DNA from: Acidobacteriota bacterium | GTDB lineage: Bacteria > Acidobacteriota > Vicinamibacteria > Vicinamibacterales > UBA8438 | Direction of reading: 5' to 3' | Assembly: GCA_009838525.1 (NCBI GenBank) | Contig: VXRJ01000002.1 | Location: forward strand, 1-64,000 | DNA length: 64,000 nt | Shown: positions 37,281 through 45,212 of the stretch, in pieces | Layout: every line of letters begins with the position of its first letter | Position numbering within the stretch: position 1 is the stretch's first letter | Translations under genes and position numbers: made by a program | Notes under the pieces: model-generated | Database searches by the model: none | What the model was told of the DNA's origin: nothing | The model's input: only the letters and a program-made list of their open reading frames with translations

Positions 37281-39254
37281 TTGAGCGACAACACCGATCC
37301 ACGGAACAGAAATAGGTTAGTAGGACCGGCGGCGGCATCCGAGGCCAAGCGCGGTTGGAACTCTGATTTCGTTCGGTTCAACGCCACACATCGTTCGCGG
37401 ATTCTCCAACGGCTGCGACTCACCTATCCCGAATCGACGAGGGAAGAACGTCGTTCCTGGGGCGACACGGTACCGAAGCTCCAGCAGGAGGTAGGCGAGG
37501 TTGTCCGCTTGGACACTCACTTCGCTCGATGTACGGCGGTTCTCGAGTACGAGTTACCTATGGAATCGCGGCGAGCGGACGCGGTCCTGCTCCTCCACGG
37601 AAGCATCGTCGTGATCGAGCTCAAGGGAAAACAAGTCCCATCCGACGCCGACATCGATCAGGCGCATGCCTACGCTCGTGACCTGCGCTGTTACCACCGC
37701 GAGTGTCACGACCGACCTGTGCACGCTGTCCTTGTGCCTACGCGCATGCGTGGTCATCACGGACTGGATCGGAATGTGCATGTATGTGGGCCGGACGCTC
37801 TCGACACTCTTGTGGGCAACATCGACACGCCGCGGATTGGACCGTCCATTAGTGCACGTCACTTTCTGGCGGCCGATGCGTACAGGCCACTACCCTCCCT
37901 GATCCGGGCGGCTCGGGAGCTGTTCCTTCACAAGCGACCGCCACAGCTTTGGCAAGCCGCAGCCAATACCGACGCCGCAGTAGATCACATTGCGCGGATC
38001 GTGGCCGATGCGAGTCTCACGAGGACAAGACGGCTCGTGTTGCTAGCGGGCGTTCCCGGTGCCGGGAAGACACTGGTAGGCATGCGTATCGTGCACGATC
38101 CGGGGTTGGATCTCTTGAAGCGGGGTGATCGAGGCGCGCCGGCGGTGTTTCTATCAGGCAATGGGCCGCTCGTCGAGGTGCTGCAGTACGTGCTGGGTCA
38201 GGCTGGCGGGGCCGGGCGTGCATTCGTGCGGCCCATCCGGGAGTACGTACGCCGCTATGAGCGGCGCCCCGGTCTGATGCCGTCCGAACATGTAGTTGTC
38301 TTCGACGAGGCCCAGCGCGCGTTCGACCGGGCGAAGGTCGCTGATACGCACAACCAATCCCTCGCCCACGCCCGTTCGGAACCGGAGCACTTTATTGAGT
38401 TCGCGGAGCGAATACCCGAGTGGTCAGTGATTGTGGGCCTTGTGGGTAGCGGGCAGGAGATTCATGTCGGGGAGGAAGGCGGCCTTAGCCTCTGGGCCGA
38501 CGCGATCCGCCGTAGCAGCAATCCGGACCACTGGACCGTGCACGTACCGCCCAATAGCGCTGACAGTTTTCGCGGACTAACTGTTCACGCGTCGACGGAG
38601 TTGACGCTGGACGAAACGCTCCGGTCGCATCGGGCGGTACGCCTGCACGCGTTCATTGCGACGCTTCTGCACAAGAAACCGCCCAGGGCGCAAGCCCTAC
38701 GAGCACTCGCGGAGGAGCTGCGGGATAACGGTCATGACCTGCGTATCACACGAAACCGCGCGGTAGCCGAACGGTATCTCAGGGAGCGTTACGGGAACCA
38801 CCCGGATGCGCGCTTTGGTCTCATGGCGTCGAGCCGAGATCGTGACCTCGTTCGGTTCGGGGTGCCAAACGACTACCAGTCGACTAAGCGGGTGCGCCAC
38901 GGACCCTGGTACAACGATGGTGAATCAGATGCAGGCGGACGGTCGTGTCGTTACCTCCGAGATTGTGTGACTGAATTCGGCGCCCAAGGGCTAGAACTCG
39001 ACGCAGTCTTGCTCGCATGGGGCACGGACTTCGTCCTGTCTGGAGGCCGGTGGGTGACTGATCGCGCGCGACGGTACCGATCAGCCGGTCACGCTACAGT
39101 GCATGATCCGTGGCAACTGCGAGCGAACGCCTATCGCGTGCTGCTCACCAGAGGTCGTGACGCGCACGTCGTCTTTGTACCGCCCTTGGCGGAGTTGGAC
39201 GAGACATGGACTTACCTGTGTGCTTGTGGTTTTCGACCGCTTAGTGGTTCCTAG
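37281..39254 (+). CDS. PD-(D/E)xK-like nuclease fused to DUF2075 helicase-type ATPase
   Basis: A 657-residue protein from a TTG start. Residues about 45-130 look like a restriction-type nuclease: an early glutamate, then RRADAVLLLHGSIVVIELKGK (D ... ExK). Residues about 235-650 form a DUF2075/Schlafen-type superfamily-1 ATPase: Walker A LLAGVPGAGKTLVG, motif II HVVVFDEAQRAFD, motif III-like SVIVGLVGSGQEI, and motif VI ANAYRVLLTRGRDAHVVFVP. Similar fusions occur in defence islands. Codon use looks less GC-biased than in neighbours (by eye). It is flanked by the SRPBCC gene and a convergent TonB receptor gene, with no methylase or toxin partner. Confidence 0.75.
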   Translation: MSDNTDPRNRNRLVGPAAASEAKRGWNSDFVRFNATHRSRILQRLRLTYPESTREERRSWGDTVPKLQQEVGEVVRLDTHFARCTAVLEYELPMESRRADAVLLLHGSIVVIELKGKQVPSDADIDQAHAYARDLRCYHRECHDRPVHAVLVPTRMRGHHGLDRNVHVCGPDALDTLVGNIDTPRIGPSISARHFLAADAYRPLPSLIRAARELFLHKRPPQLWQAAANTDAAVDHIARIVADASLTRTRRLVLLAGVPGAGKTLVGMRIVHDPGLDLLKRGDRGAPAVFLSGNGPLVEVLQYVLGQAGGAGRAFVRPIREYVRRYERRPGLMPSEHVVVFDEAQRAFDRAKVADTHNQSLAHARSEPEHFIEFAERIPEWSVIVGLVGSGQEIHVGEEGGLSLWADAIRRSSNPDHWTVHVPPNSADSFRGLTVHASTELTLDETLRSHRAVRLHAFIATLLHKKPPRAQALRALAEELRDNGHDLRITRNRAVAERYLRERYGNHPDARFGLMASSRDRDLVRFGVPNDYQSTKRVRHGPWYNDGESDAGGRSCRYLRDCVTEFGAQGLELDAVLLAWGTDFVLSGGRWVTDRARRYRSAGHATVHDPWQLRANAYRVLLTRGRDAHVVFVPPLAELDETWTYLCACGFRPLSGS

Positions 39255-39303
39255 TCGCCGGGCGGTGCTGACACGGAGGCGGGACACCGGCTGGCGGACG
39301 TCG

Positions 39304-41709
39304 TCAGAAGTCGAACCGCGTGGAGAGCCCGAAGCGCCGAGGCGGGTTGGTGAGATAGCCCACCCGGGCCAGGGTGCCCCGCTCCTGGTCGAGGGCGAGC
39401 AACGCCCGCTCGTCGGTGAGGTTGTTGATGAAGAAGGCGACGTCCCAGGCGCCGGTGAGGACGCCAATCCGCAGGTTGAGGAGGTTGTAGGCCGGCAGCT
39501 CGGGCTCGAACCGGAACGTGTCCTCCGTCAGTGGGCCGCCGACGGTGTTCGGGAGGGCGAGCAGGTTGACGGCGCCGAAGCCCGCCGCCTGGTCGCCGAT
39601 CTGGGTGAAGCGCGATCCGACGTGCTGGAAGGTGCCGCTGAGGTAGCCTACCCGGCTCCCCATGATCCAGCGCCAGGTGGCGGCGGCCGTCGTCTGGAAC
39701 AGGGGAGTCGTGGGCAGGCGCTTGCCCTCCTCGATGCCCGCGATGATGCCGGTGGAATTGTCGTCGGCGTCGTAGGATTCGAGGGTCGACTGGAGTCTGC
39801 CGTCGGCCACGCTGGCGGCTATGGCGAAGTCGAAGAGGGGAGTCGGCTGGGCCGCTATCTCCAGCTCCATGCCGGCACTGCGTGATTCCGGCACGTTGAA
39901 GATGATCCGCGACGAGCAGGAGCCGGCGGTCACCGTCGCCTGCAGGTTGCGGATGTCCATGTAGAAGCCGGAGACGTTCAGCGTGCCCTGCCCGCCGAGG
40001 AAGGTGGACTTGGCTCCCACCTCGTAGTTCCAGAGTTCCTCGTCCTCCCAGGTGTCTCGGTTGCCGAACGTCTCGAGGTCCCGGGGCGTGCAGATCGGGA
40101 CGTTGAGCGGATCGTTGATGCCGCCGAGGCGGAATCCCTTGGAGACCTGGGCGTTCATCTGGGTGGCATCGGTTACGTCGTAGCTGGCGATGAAGCGCGG
40201 CGCTGCGCCCCGGGCGCTGATGCTGCCCCGATTGGTCCCGGCGTCGGCGAAGATCCCGTCGAAGGTCTGGACGCGGTGTTCGTCGAAGTCGTACCAGCGC
40301 AGGCCTCCGGTGAGGTTGAACCGCTCGGTGATCGCCACCGAGACCTCGCCGAACAGGGCTACCTGAGCGAAGTCGTAGTCGAGGTCGGAGAAGAACAGCT
40401 CGTCGCGCGCGGCGTGCACCTGCTGGGTGGGAATGCCGGTGGCGGCCTCGAAGCCCGTGATCGGCAGGCTCTGGCCGTAGCGGCGGTCGGCGTCGCTGTA
40501 GAAGAAGCCGCCGACCCAGTCGACGCGGTCCCGAGAGCCCGAGAGCCGCAACTCCTCCGTCACGGCGATCGCGGTCGTCGTGTCGATGAGGGGCGCGTCG
40601 AGCGTATAGGCGTCCTCGCCGAGTCCGATCGTGCCGCCGATCACGCTGGCCGCCAGCGCGGTGGAGTCGCGGACCACCTCGACGTCACGCTTGGTGATTG
40701 AAGTGATCGAGGTCAGCAGCACGCCGCCGAAGTTGTAGTCGACCCTCAGGTCTCCCAGCAGGAATCGGTCGCTGAACGGCTCTTCGAACTGGGTGAACAG
40801 TTCGCGCTCGCCCAGCCGGACCGGCGGCCGCGTCGTCGTGTAGGGATTGGCGAGGATGTTGTAGTCGTCGATCCGGTTCCAGCCATCCGTCGACACGTCC
40901 TGATAGAGGATGCGCGGCGTGACCGACAACCGCTCGTTCGGCTGGAGGAGAAACGCCAGGCGTGCGCCGGTACGCCGGCCGCTGTTGACGTCCTCGTTGG
41001 TGGAGCCGCCGGGTTGCACCGCGTCCATGAAGCCGCCGAGAACGGTGTTGTAGGCGGTGACCCGGGCCGCCGCGGCCTCCCCCATCGGGATGTTGACCGC
41101 GAACTTGGCATCGTTGCCGAAGCCGCCGTCGTGCAGCGAGTCGAAGCCGAGCTCGCCGGTGCCTTCAAGAACGCCGAGTTCGGGCTGGTTCGTGATGTAG
41201 CGCACCGTGCCGGAGAGCGAGCCCGACCCGAACAGCGTGCCCTGCGGGCCGCGCAGGACCTCGATGCGCGACATGTCGAACAAGTCGAGGTCCGGGGTGA
41301 ACAGCGAGAGCGAGACGACGGACTCGTCGAGATAGACGCCGACCTGCTCCTTGACGCCCGGCTGGTCGCGCACGATCTGGCCGGCGGAGACGCCGCGCAT
41401 GGCGATCTGGCTCTGGCCGGGGCCGAGGTTCTGGACCGAGAAGCCGGCGACGTTCGCCGAGACATCCTCGATGCTGTTGGCGCCCCGGTTGCGCAGCACT
41501 TGCTGCGTCTGCGCCACCACCGAGAAGGGTACCGACTGGAGGTTCTCCTCGCGCTTGCGGGCGGTCACGCGGACCGTCACCTCCTCGGTGAACTGCGGTG
41601 TCTCGTCGGACTCCGGTTGATCGTTCTGCTGCGCTGCCGTGGGCTGCGCGGCGGAGAGCAGGATGGCGACGCCTAGCGCCGCCGTGCCGAACGAAGCGCC
41701 GCGAAGCAT
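39304..41709 (-). CDS. TonB-dependent receptor
   Basis: An 801-residue receptor with a signal peptide ending at TAAQQ. TEEVTVRVTARKREENLQSVPFSV is a TonB box and plug start. Plug motifs follow: GPGQSQIAMRGVSAGQIVRDQPGVKEQVGVYLDE and MSRIEVLRGPQGTLFGSGSLSGTVRYITNQP. The barrel runs to the C-terminal RFGLSTRFDF with terminal phenylalanine. Its class (iron-complex-like, 'vitamin B12/oligosaccharide' type) is different from the receptor at 12.8 kb. It is the last gene of a minus-strand run that starts at the ARPP-1 gene. Confidence 0.9.
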   Translation of the reverse strand: MLRGASFGTAALGVAILLSAAQPTAAQQNDQPESDETPQFTEEVTVRVTARKREENLQSVPFSVVAQTQQVLRNRGANSIEDVSANVAGFSVQNLGPGQSQIAMRGVSAGQIVRDQPGVKEQVGVYLDESVVSLSLFTPDLDLFDMSRIEVLRGPQGTLFGSGSLSGTVRYITNQPELGVLEGTGELGFDSLHDGGFGNDAKFAVNIPMGEAAAARVTAYNTVLGGFMDAVQPGGSTNEDVNSGRRTGARLAFLLQPNERLSVTPRILYQDVSTDGWNRIDDYNILANPYTTTRPPVRLGERELFTQFEEPFSDRFLLGDLRVDYNFGGVLLTSITSITKRDVEVVRDSTALAASVIGGTIGLGEDAYTLDAPLIDTTTAIAVTEELRLSGSRDRVDWVGGFFYSDADRRYGQSLPITGFEAATGIPTQQVHAARDELFFSDLDYDFAQVALFGEVSVAITERFNLTGGLRWYDFDEHRVQTFDGIFADAGTNRGSISARGAAPRFIASYDVTDATQMNAQVSKGFRLGGINDPLNVPICTPRDLETFGNRDTWEDEELWNYEVGAKSTFLGGQGTLNVSGFYMDIRNLQATVTAGSCSSRIIFNVPESRSAGMELEIAAQPTPLFDFAIAASVADGRLQSTLESYDADDNSTGIIAGIEEGKRLPTTPLFQTTAAATWRWIMGSRVGYLSGTFQHVGSRFTQIGDQAAGFGAVNLLALPNTVGGPLTEDTFRFEPELPAYNLLNLRIGVLTGAWDVAFFINNLTDERALLALDQERGTLARVGYLTNPPRRFGLSTRFDF

Positions 41710-41769
41710 GCGCGGAGCATACCCCGTTGCGCTGCCGCTGCATGTGGCGGCCGGCGAACCCGGCGGGCT

Positions 41770-42819
41770 CTACGGCTGCCGCGCCTCCGCCGCGCGGGTG
41801 GAACGCAGCGAGAGCTCAGCCGCGTAGTTCCCCTCGTGACAGGCGTACTCGTAGATGACGCCGGTGCCGGGGGCCGGTCGCAGGAAGACACGCGCGGTCC
41901 AGGGTTGGGTCCAGGTCGAGGGGTCGTCCAGCGTGAACTCGTACTGCAGCAGCTCGGGTCCGACGCGGCTGAATCGCTCGGTCATCCGGACGTCGGGCGT
42001 CGAACCGTGCACGCCGCGCAACAGATTCGAGGTCTCCACCACCAGGGTGTCTCCGTCCCAGCGCCCGCGCGAGCTGCCCACGACGCTCGGCGGCCCGACC
42101 CGGCTCGGCGCCGCGTCGCCAATCGGAATCAGCCGCGTTTCGTGATGCATCTCGAGCTGTATCGCGACATAGTCGGGGGTCTGGAAGATCTGGTAGTTGC
42201 TGTTGTAGCCGCGCCCGCTCAACATCGGACTGCCGCCCCGACAGCGAACTCCCGGGTCGAGGCGGTCCAGTTCTTCGGCAACCGTTTCCGGGCGATCGGC
42301 CGGGATGGTGCGGCGCGCCTCCTGTTGTTGCCGCCTGCGCTCCTCCGCCCCGGCCGCCAGCGGCGGCAGGCGCCCGTTGGGAGGATCGATGATCAGGGAC
42401 GTGCGGTTGTCGAGCCAGCGGTGACCCATCCACTGCTGGCCGTAGCTGTAGAACGGGTACCTCGCGGGCGGCGGCTCGCCCTCCAGCGAGCCCAGGGCTC
42501 TGAGGAACACCTGGTCGCCGAACAACGCGTCGTCCGCGCCGCCGACAACCGCGGCCGCGTGCTCGCCCAGCTCCGCGACCTCCTCATCCGTGAGCGTCGT
42601 CCGGTCAGCCAGTGCCTCCGGCCGCTGCAGCGGCGTTGCCGAGTCATTGGCCCAGACTCCCTGCAGATCGGGCCGGCCGTCAGCCAGGCGCGGCGCCTGC
42701 CACCCCTCCGGCGCCGCGGTCGAGATGATCGTGACGGACCTCGGATGCTGGGCCGTTACCGTCACTCCTACCGAAGCTGCGACGACCACTGCGAGCGCTG
42801 CGATCCACTGCCTGCTCAT
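41770..42819 (-). CDS. Exported protein of an unnamed acidobacterial family (copy 2)
   Basis: About 349 residues from the ATG at 42819, which follows GGAGGAGTCACGAG and begins a signal peptide (MSRQWIAALAVVVAASVGVTVTAQ). It shares with the 25113 gene the motifs RPDLQGVWANDSATPLQRPE, TSLIIDPPNGRLPP, QIFQTPDYVAIQLE, GRWDGDTLVVETSN, STWTQPWTARVFL and YEYACHEGNYAA. Copy 2 has an extra 50-residue acidic/alanine segment near residue 60-110. It lies 60 bases upstream of the TonB receptor gene, which suggests that the family may serve a transported or surface-processed substrate. The function is unknown. Confidence 0.75.
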   Translation of the reverse strand: MSRQWIAALAVVVAASVGVTVTAQHPRSVTIISTAAPEGWQAPRLADGRPDLQGVWANDSATPLQRPEALADRTTLTDEEVAELGEHAAAVVGGADDALFGDQVFLRALGSLEGEPPPARYPFYSYGQQWMGHRWLDNRTSLIIDPPNGRLPPLAAGAEERRRQQQEARRTIPADRPETVAEELDRLDPGVRCRGGSPMLSGRGYNSNYQIFQTPDYVAIQLEMHHETRLIPIGDAAPSRVGPPSVVGSSRGRWDGDTLVVETSNLLRGVHGSTPDVRMTERFSRVGPELLQYEFTLDDPSTWTQPWTARVFLRPAPGTGVIYEYACHEGNYAAELSLRSTRAAEARQP

Positions 42820-42865
42820 CTCGTGACTCCTCCGTGAGCCTCCGGACGCCTCACCAGCCAGTAGG

Positions 42866-43201
42866 TCAGGCACCGGCGCGTCGTCGTCGGCGGCGACGCC
42901 GGCGGGGCCGTAATCCGCGAAAGTCGTGGTTGCGGTAGGCGGTCATCACCGCGTCGTTACGGCAGACGACCTGAACGCCTTCCTCTGTGGTCAGGTCGAT
43001 ACCCGCCAGACGGAAGCGGGCAACTTCCTTCCTGCCGATGGCGTAGATGGTGGCGCCCCGGGCATGGAACACCCGGCCGTACTCGAGCACCCGCTGCACG
43101 GCGGCGTACGACAGGCGGCGGGCGGAAATCCGTTTCCTTGCATGTCGGGTCAGGTTCTGGAACCCGCGTAGATGGTCGACGTTGCGGGTAATGCTGTTCA
43201 T
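42866..43201 (-). CDS. DUF4258-domain protein with poly-arginine tail
   Basis: About 111 residues from the ATG at 43201 (AGGAG upstream). LTRHARKRISARRLSYAAVQRVLEYGRVFHARGATIYAIGRKEVARFRLAGI and AVMTAYRN match DUF4258, a small family often found among toxin-like or orphan addiction genes and with a BrnT/RelE-like look. The C-terminus runs into nine consecutive arginines ([10 protein letters not shown] then AGA). No antitoxin-like gene is directly adjacent; upstream is the ARPP-1 gene and downstream the exported protein. Confidence 0.7.
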   Translation of the reverse strand: MNSITRNVDHLRGFQNLTRHARKRISARRLSYAAVQRVLEYGRVFHARGATIYAIGRKEVARFRLAGIDLTTEEGVQVVCRNDAVMTAYRNHDFRGLRPRRRRRRRRRAGA

Positions 43202-43253
43202 GACGGCTCCTGTCATGTTGGCGCAAGCTGTTGCGCAACCCACGTCCGATGGT

Positions 43254-44171
43254 CTACATCTCGTTTATCGGATCATGCGTGAAGAAGGCCGCGTGCACAA
43301 CCCCCCCGTCGAGGGTTAGCGCCTGGCCGACGAGCCGCTTGTCGGCCACGCGGCGCTCGACGCCGAGACCTACGCCGGGCGCCTCCTTTCCCGGCGCCAG
43401 CGCGAAGCGTCGCGCCAGCTCCAGCACGCGCGTGGCGGACGGCCGACCCTCTACGTCGGGTGACTCGAGCAGGTACGACCGGATGAGCGCCGGCCAGTGT
43501 GCCGCCAGCAGATCGGGTGCTCCGAAGAGGTCCATCCCCTGCACCCACCGCCCGTGAGTGACGGCGATGCCGCACTGGCCGGGCAGCGGCCCGCCCGCGG
43601 CGAGCTTCTCGATCGCCTGGGCCCGGGACCGATCGCGGCGGTAGGTCTCCCGGCGCATCTCGGCCGCCGCACCGGTAGGCGACTCCACCGACGCGTCGTC
43701 CAGCATCGCATCGACCTCGTGCCAGACCCCCGACTGGTCTCCTTCGCGAGAGCCTCGCTGCCTCATGGACCTTGCTACCCCGGCCTGTTGCGCCGCGCGG
43801 ACCCGGTTGGGAGCGAACGCCTCGTCGCGGCGGTAAGTCTGGCGGCGGCCCCAGCGGCCCCGTTCGAGGCACGACACGGGGATCTCCAGGCCGGCCTTGG
43901 CCGGCACGAGGACGGTCGCGTTGAGGGCGCGGTTCTGCTTGCCGCCGATGAAGTGTTCGCCCTCAACGACCAGCACGGGCTTGTCGCCCGGGTTGCGCAC
44001 CCGCAGCGTTTTCACCGCGGCCTCGTCGAGCTCGTCGATGACAAGGCCCGAGGCCTCGCCCGTGGTGATCGGCGGCAGGCCGTTGGCCGCCAGATACACG
44101 GGGAAGAAGGACACGCCGAGCCGGGTGATCGGCGAGCCGATAGCGACGGTTTCGAGCTGCGAGTTCGTCAT
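43254..44171 (-). CDS. ARPP-1 (DUF6569) family protein
   Basis: About 305 residues. VLVVEGEHFIGGKQNRALNATVLVPAKAGLEIPVSCLERGRWG is the core signature. GIAVTHGRWVQGMDLFGAPDLLAAHWPALIRSYLLE follows, and the C-terminus has FALAPGKEAPGVGLGVERRVADKRLVGQALTLDGGVVHAAFF. The family name refers to association with ADP-ribosylglycohydrolases and rhodanese-phosphatases, so an NAD/ADP-ribose link is likely, but its activity is not known to me. ATG 44171 has ATGGAGGTG upstream. A near-consensus promoter with two operator-like repeats controls it, shared with the NUDIX regulator gene. Confidence 0.78.
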   Translation of the reverse strand: MTNSQLETVAIGSPITRLGVSFFPVYLAANGLPPITTGEASGLVIDELDEAAVKTLRVRNPGDKPVLVVEGEHFIGGKQNRALNATVLVPAKAGLEIPVSCLERGRWGRRQTYRRDEAFAPNRVRAAQQAGVARSMRQRGSREGDQSGVWHEVDAMLDDASVESPTGAAAEMRRETYRRDRSRAQAIEKLAAGGPLPGQCGIAVTHGRWVQGMDLFGAPDLLAAHWPALIRSYLLESPDVEGRPSATRVLELARRFALAPGKEAPGVGLGVERRVADKRLVGQALTLDGGVVHAAFFTHDPINEM

Positions 44172-44187
44172 GGGCACCTCCATCTAG

Positions 44188-44208
44188 TTATTGTTTAACA
44201 GACAATAA
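44188..44208. promoter_or_regulatory. Operator-like inverted repeat 1 (TTATTGT-N7-ACAATAA)
   Basis: Perfect 7-base arms. Its inner part fits TTGTT-N5-GACAA (44191-44205), the same layout as repeat 2, 37 bases away centre to centre. It overlaps the -10 box of the ARPP-1 promoter and the start site region. Confidence 0.65.
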
Positions 44209-44234
44209 TAGAGATGGACGCTTGCTTTTGTCAA
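44205..44234 (-). promoter_or_regulatory. Promoter of the ARPP-1 operon
   Basis: On the minus strand TTGACA (44229-44234) and TATTAT (44205-44210) are 18 bases apart, a near-consensus sigma-70 promoter. The -35 lies inside repeat 2 and the -10 touches repeat 1, so repression would be expected when both are bound. Confidence 0.65.
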
Positions 44235-44242
44235 GAGGACAA
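44228..44242. promoter_or_regulatory. Operator-like inverted repeat 2 (TTGTC-N5-GACAA)
   Basis: Perfect 5-base arms, same layout as repeat 1. It covers the -35 of the ARPP-1 promoter and lies 16 bases before the GTG start of the regulator gene, next to TATATT (44243-44248). Confidence 0.6.
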
Positions 44243-44257
44243 TATATTTTCAGTCCC

Positions 44258-45175
44258 GTGGCCCCCGGCGCGCCCTCCGGCTACGATCCCCGCGCCTACC
44301 CCCCGTTTGCCGTCACCGTGGACATTGCCGTCTTCACCATCCGGGACGACGCGCTGCACGTGTTGCTGATCGAGCGCGGTCAGGAGCCGTTCAAGGGAGC
44401 CCTCGCGCTACCGGGGGGTTTTGTCAAACCGGACGAGGACCTGGATGAGGCCGCGGCCCGGGAGCTGGCCGAGGAAACCGGCCTGCGCGACGGTTCCTGG
44501 CACCTGGAACAACTCGGGAGCTACGGCGCTCCGGACCGGGACCCGCGCATGCGGGTGGTCACCGTCGCCTACTGGGCGATCTGCGCCGGGCTGCCGGGGT
44601 TGCGCGCCGGTACCGATGCCGCTCTCGCGCTGCTGGTGCCGGTAGAGGAGATCGAGGTGGGCAACGCGCGCCTCGCGTTCGATCACGAACGCATCGTCAG
44701 GGACGCCGTCGAGCGGACGCGGTCCAAGCTGGAGTACACGGCCCTGGCCGCGAAGTTCTGTCCGCCGGAGTTCACGATCGCCCAGCTTCGCCGCGTCTAC
44801 GAAGCGGTCTGGAACACGCATCTCGACCCCGGCAACTTCCAGCGCAACGTTCAGGAGAGCGGGGCCTTCGAGAAGCGCGGCGGGGCGGTGTCCTCCTTCC
44901 GCTCCCGCCGCGGGCGGCGCGCGGCGCTCTGGTCGGTTCGTGAATCGGCCTTCAGCATGGCCCCGCCTTCCGCTCCCCTGGACCGGGCGCTCGCCCGGCG
45001 ACGGCGACCGACGTGGCCCCAGTCACCCGTCATGTCGGGCCCTCCACCTGACCCGAGCGAGGTCGACGCGGCGCCGTCGGCCGACGAATCCGACCCGCCG
45101 CAGGCTGCGGACGAGGCCGGCTCACCACCGCCGGGTGAGGCCGGTTCACCGCCGAAGAAGGACGACAAGACCTAG
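44258..45175 (+). CDS. NrtR-like NUDIX transcriptional regulator
   Basis: About 305 residues from a GTG at 44258. The NUDIX domain is at residues 15-150: VDIAVFTIRDDALHVLLIERGQEPFKGALALPGGFVKPDEDLDEAAARELAEETGL contains the full Nudix box (GGFVKPDEDLDEAAARELAEETGL: G-x5-E-x7-REUXEE). The C-terminal winged helix (FTIAQLRRVYEAVWNTHLDPGNFQRNV) is the DNA-binding part of NrtR, the regulator of NAD biosynthesis that senses ADP-ribose. A proline- and serine-rich tail of about 70 residues is extra. The divergent ARPP-1 gene is the obvious target. A TTG at 44222 would place repeat 2 inside the gene, so it is less likely. Confidence 0.82.
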   Translation: MAPGAPSGYDPRAYPPFAVTVDIAVFTIRDDALHVLLIERGQEPFKGALALPGGFVKPDEDLDEAAARELAEETGLRDGSWHLEQLGSYGAPDRDPRMRVVTVAYWAICAGLPGLRAGTDAALALLVPVEEIEVGNARLAFDHERIVRDAVERTRSKLEYTALAAKFCPPEFTIAQLRRVYEAVWNTHLDPGNFQRNVQESGAFEKRGGAVSSFRSRRGRRAALWSVRESAFSMAPPSAPLDRALARRRRPTWPQSPVMSGPPPDPSEVDAAPSADESDPPQAADEAGSPPPGEAGSPPKKDDKT

Positions 45176-45212
45176 CAGCCCAGGCTGGAATGGCTCGCGC
45201 CGGGACCGGTGG

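Noticed and set aside
27385-39254. A complete integrated island with direct att repeats starting at tRNA-Ser
   Set aside because: I found no integrase gene and noticed no direct copy of the tRNA 3' end at the far side, only the inverted copy. The region may be accessory but its borders are not defined.
43880-43905. Possible REP copy (CTCCAGGCCGGCC) inside the ARPP-1 gene
   Set aside because: Only part of the palindrome matches and the codons encode the conserved family sequence KAGLEIPV, so it is ordinary coding sequence.
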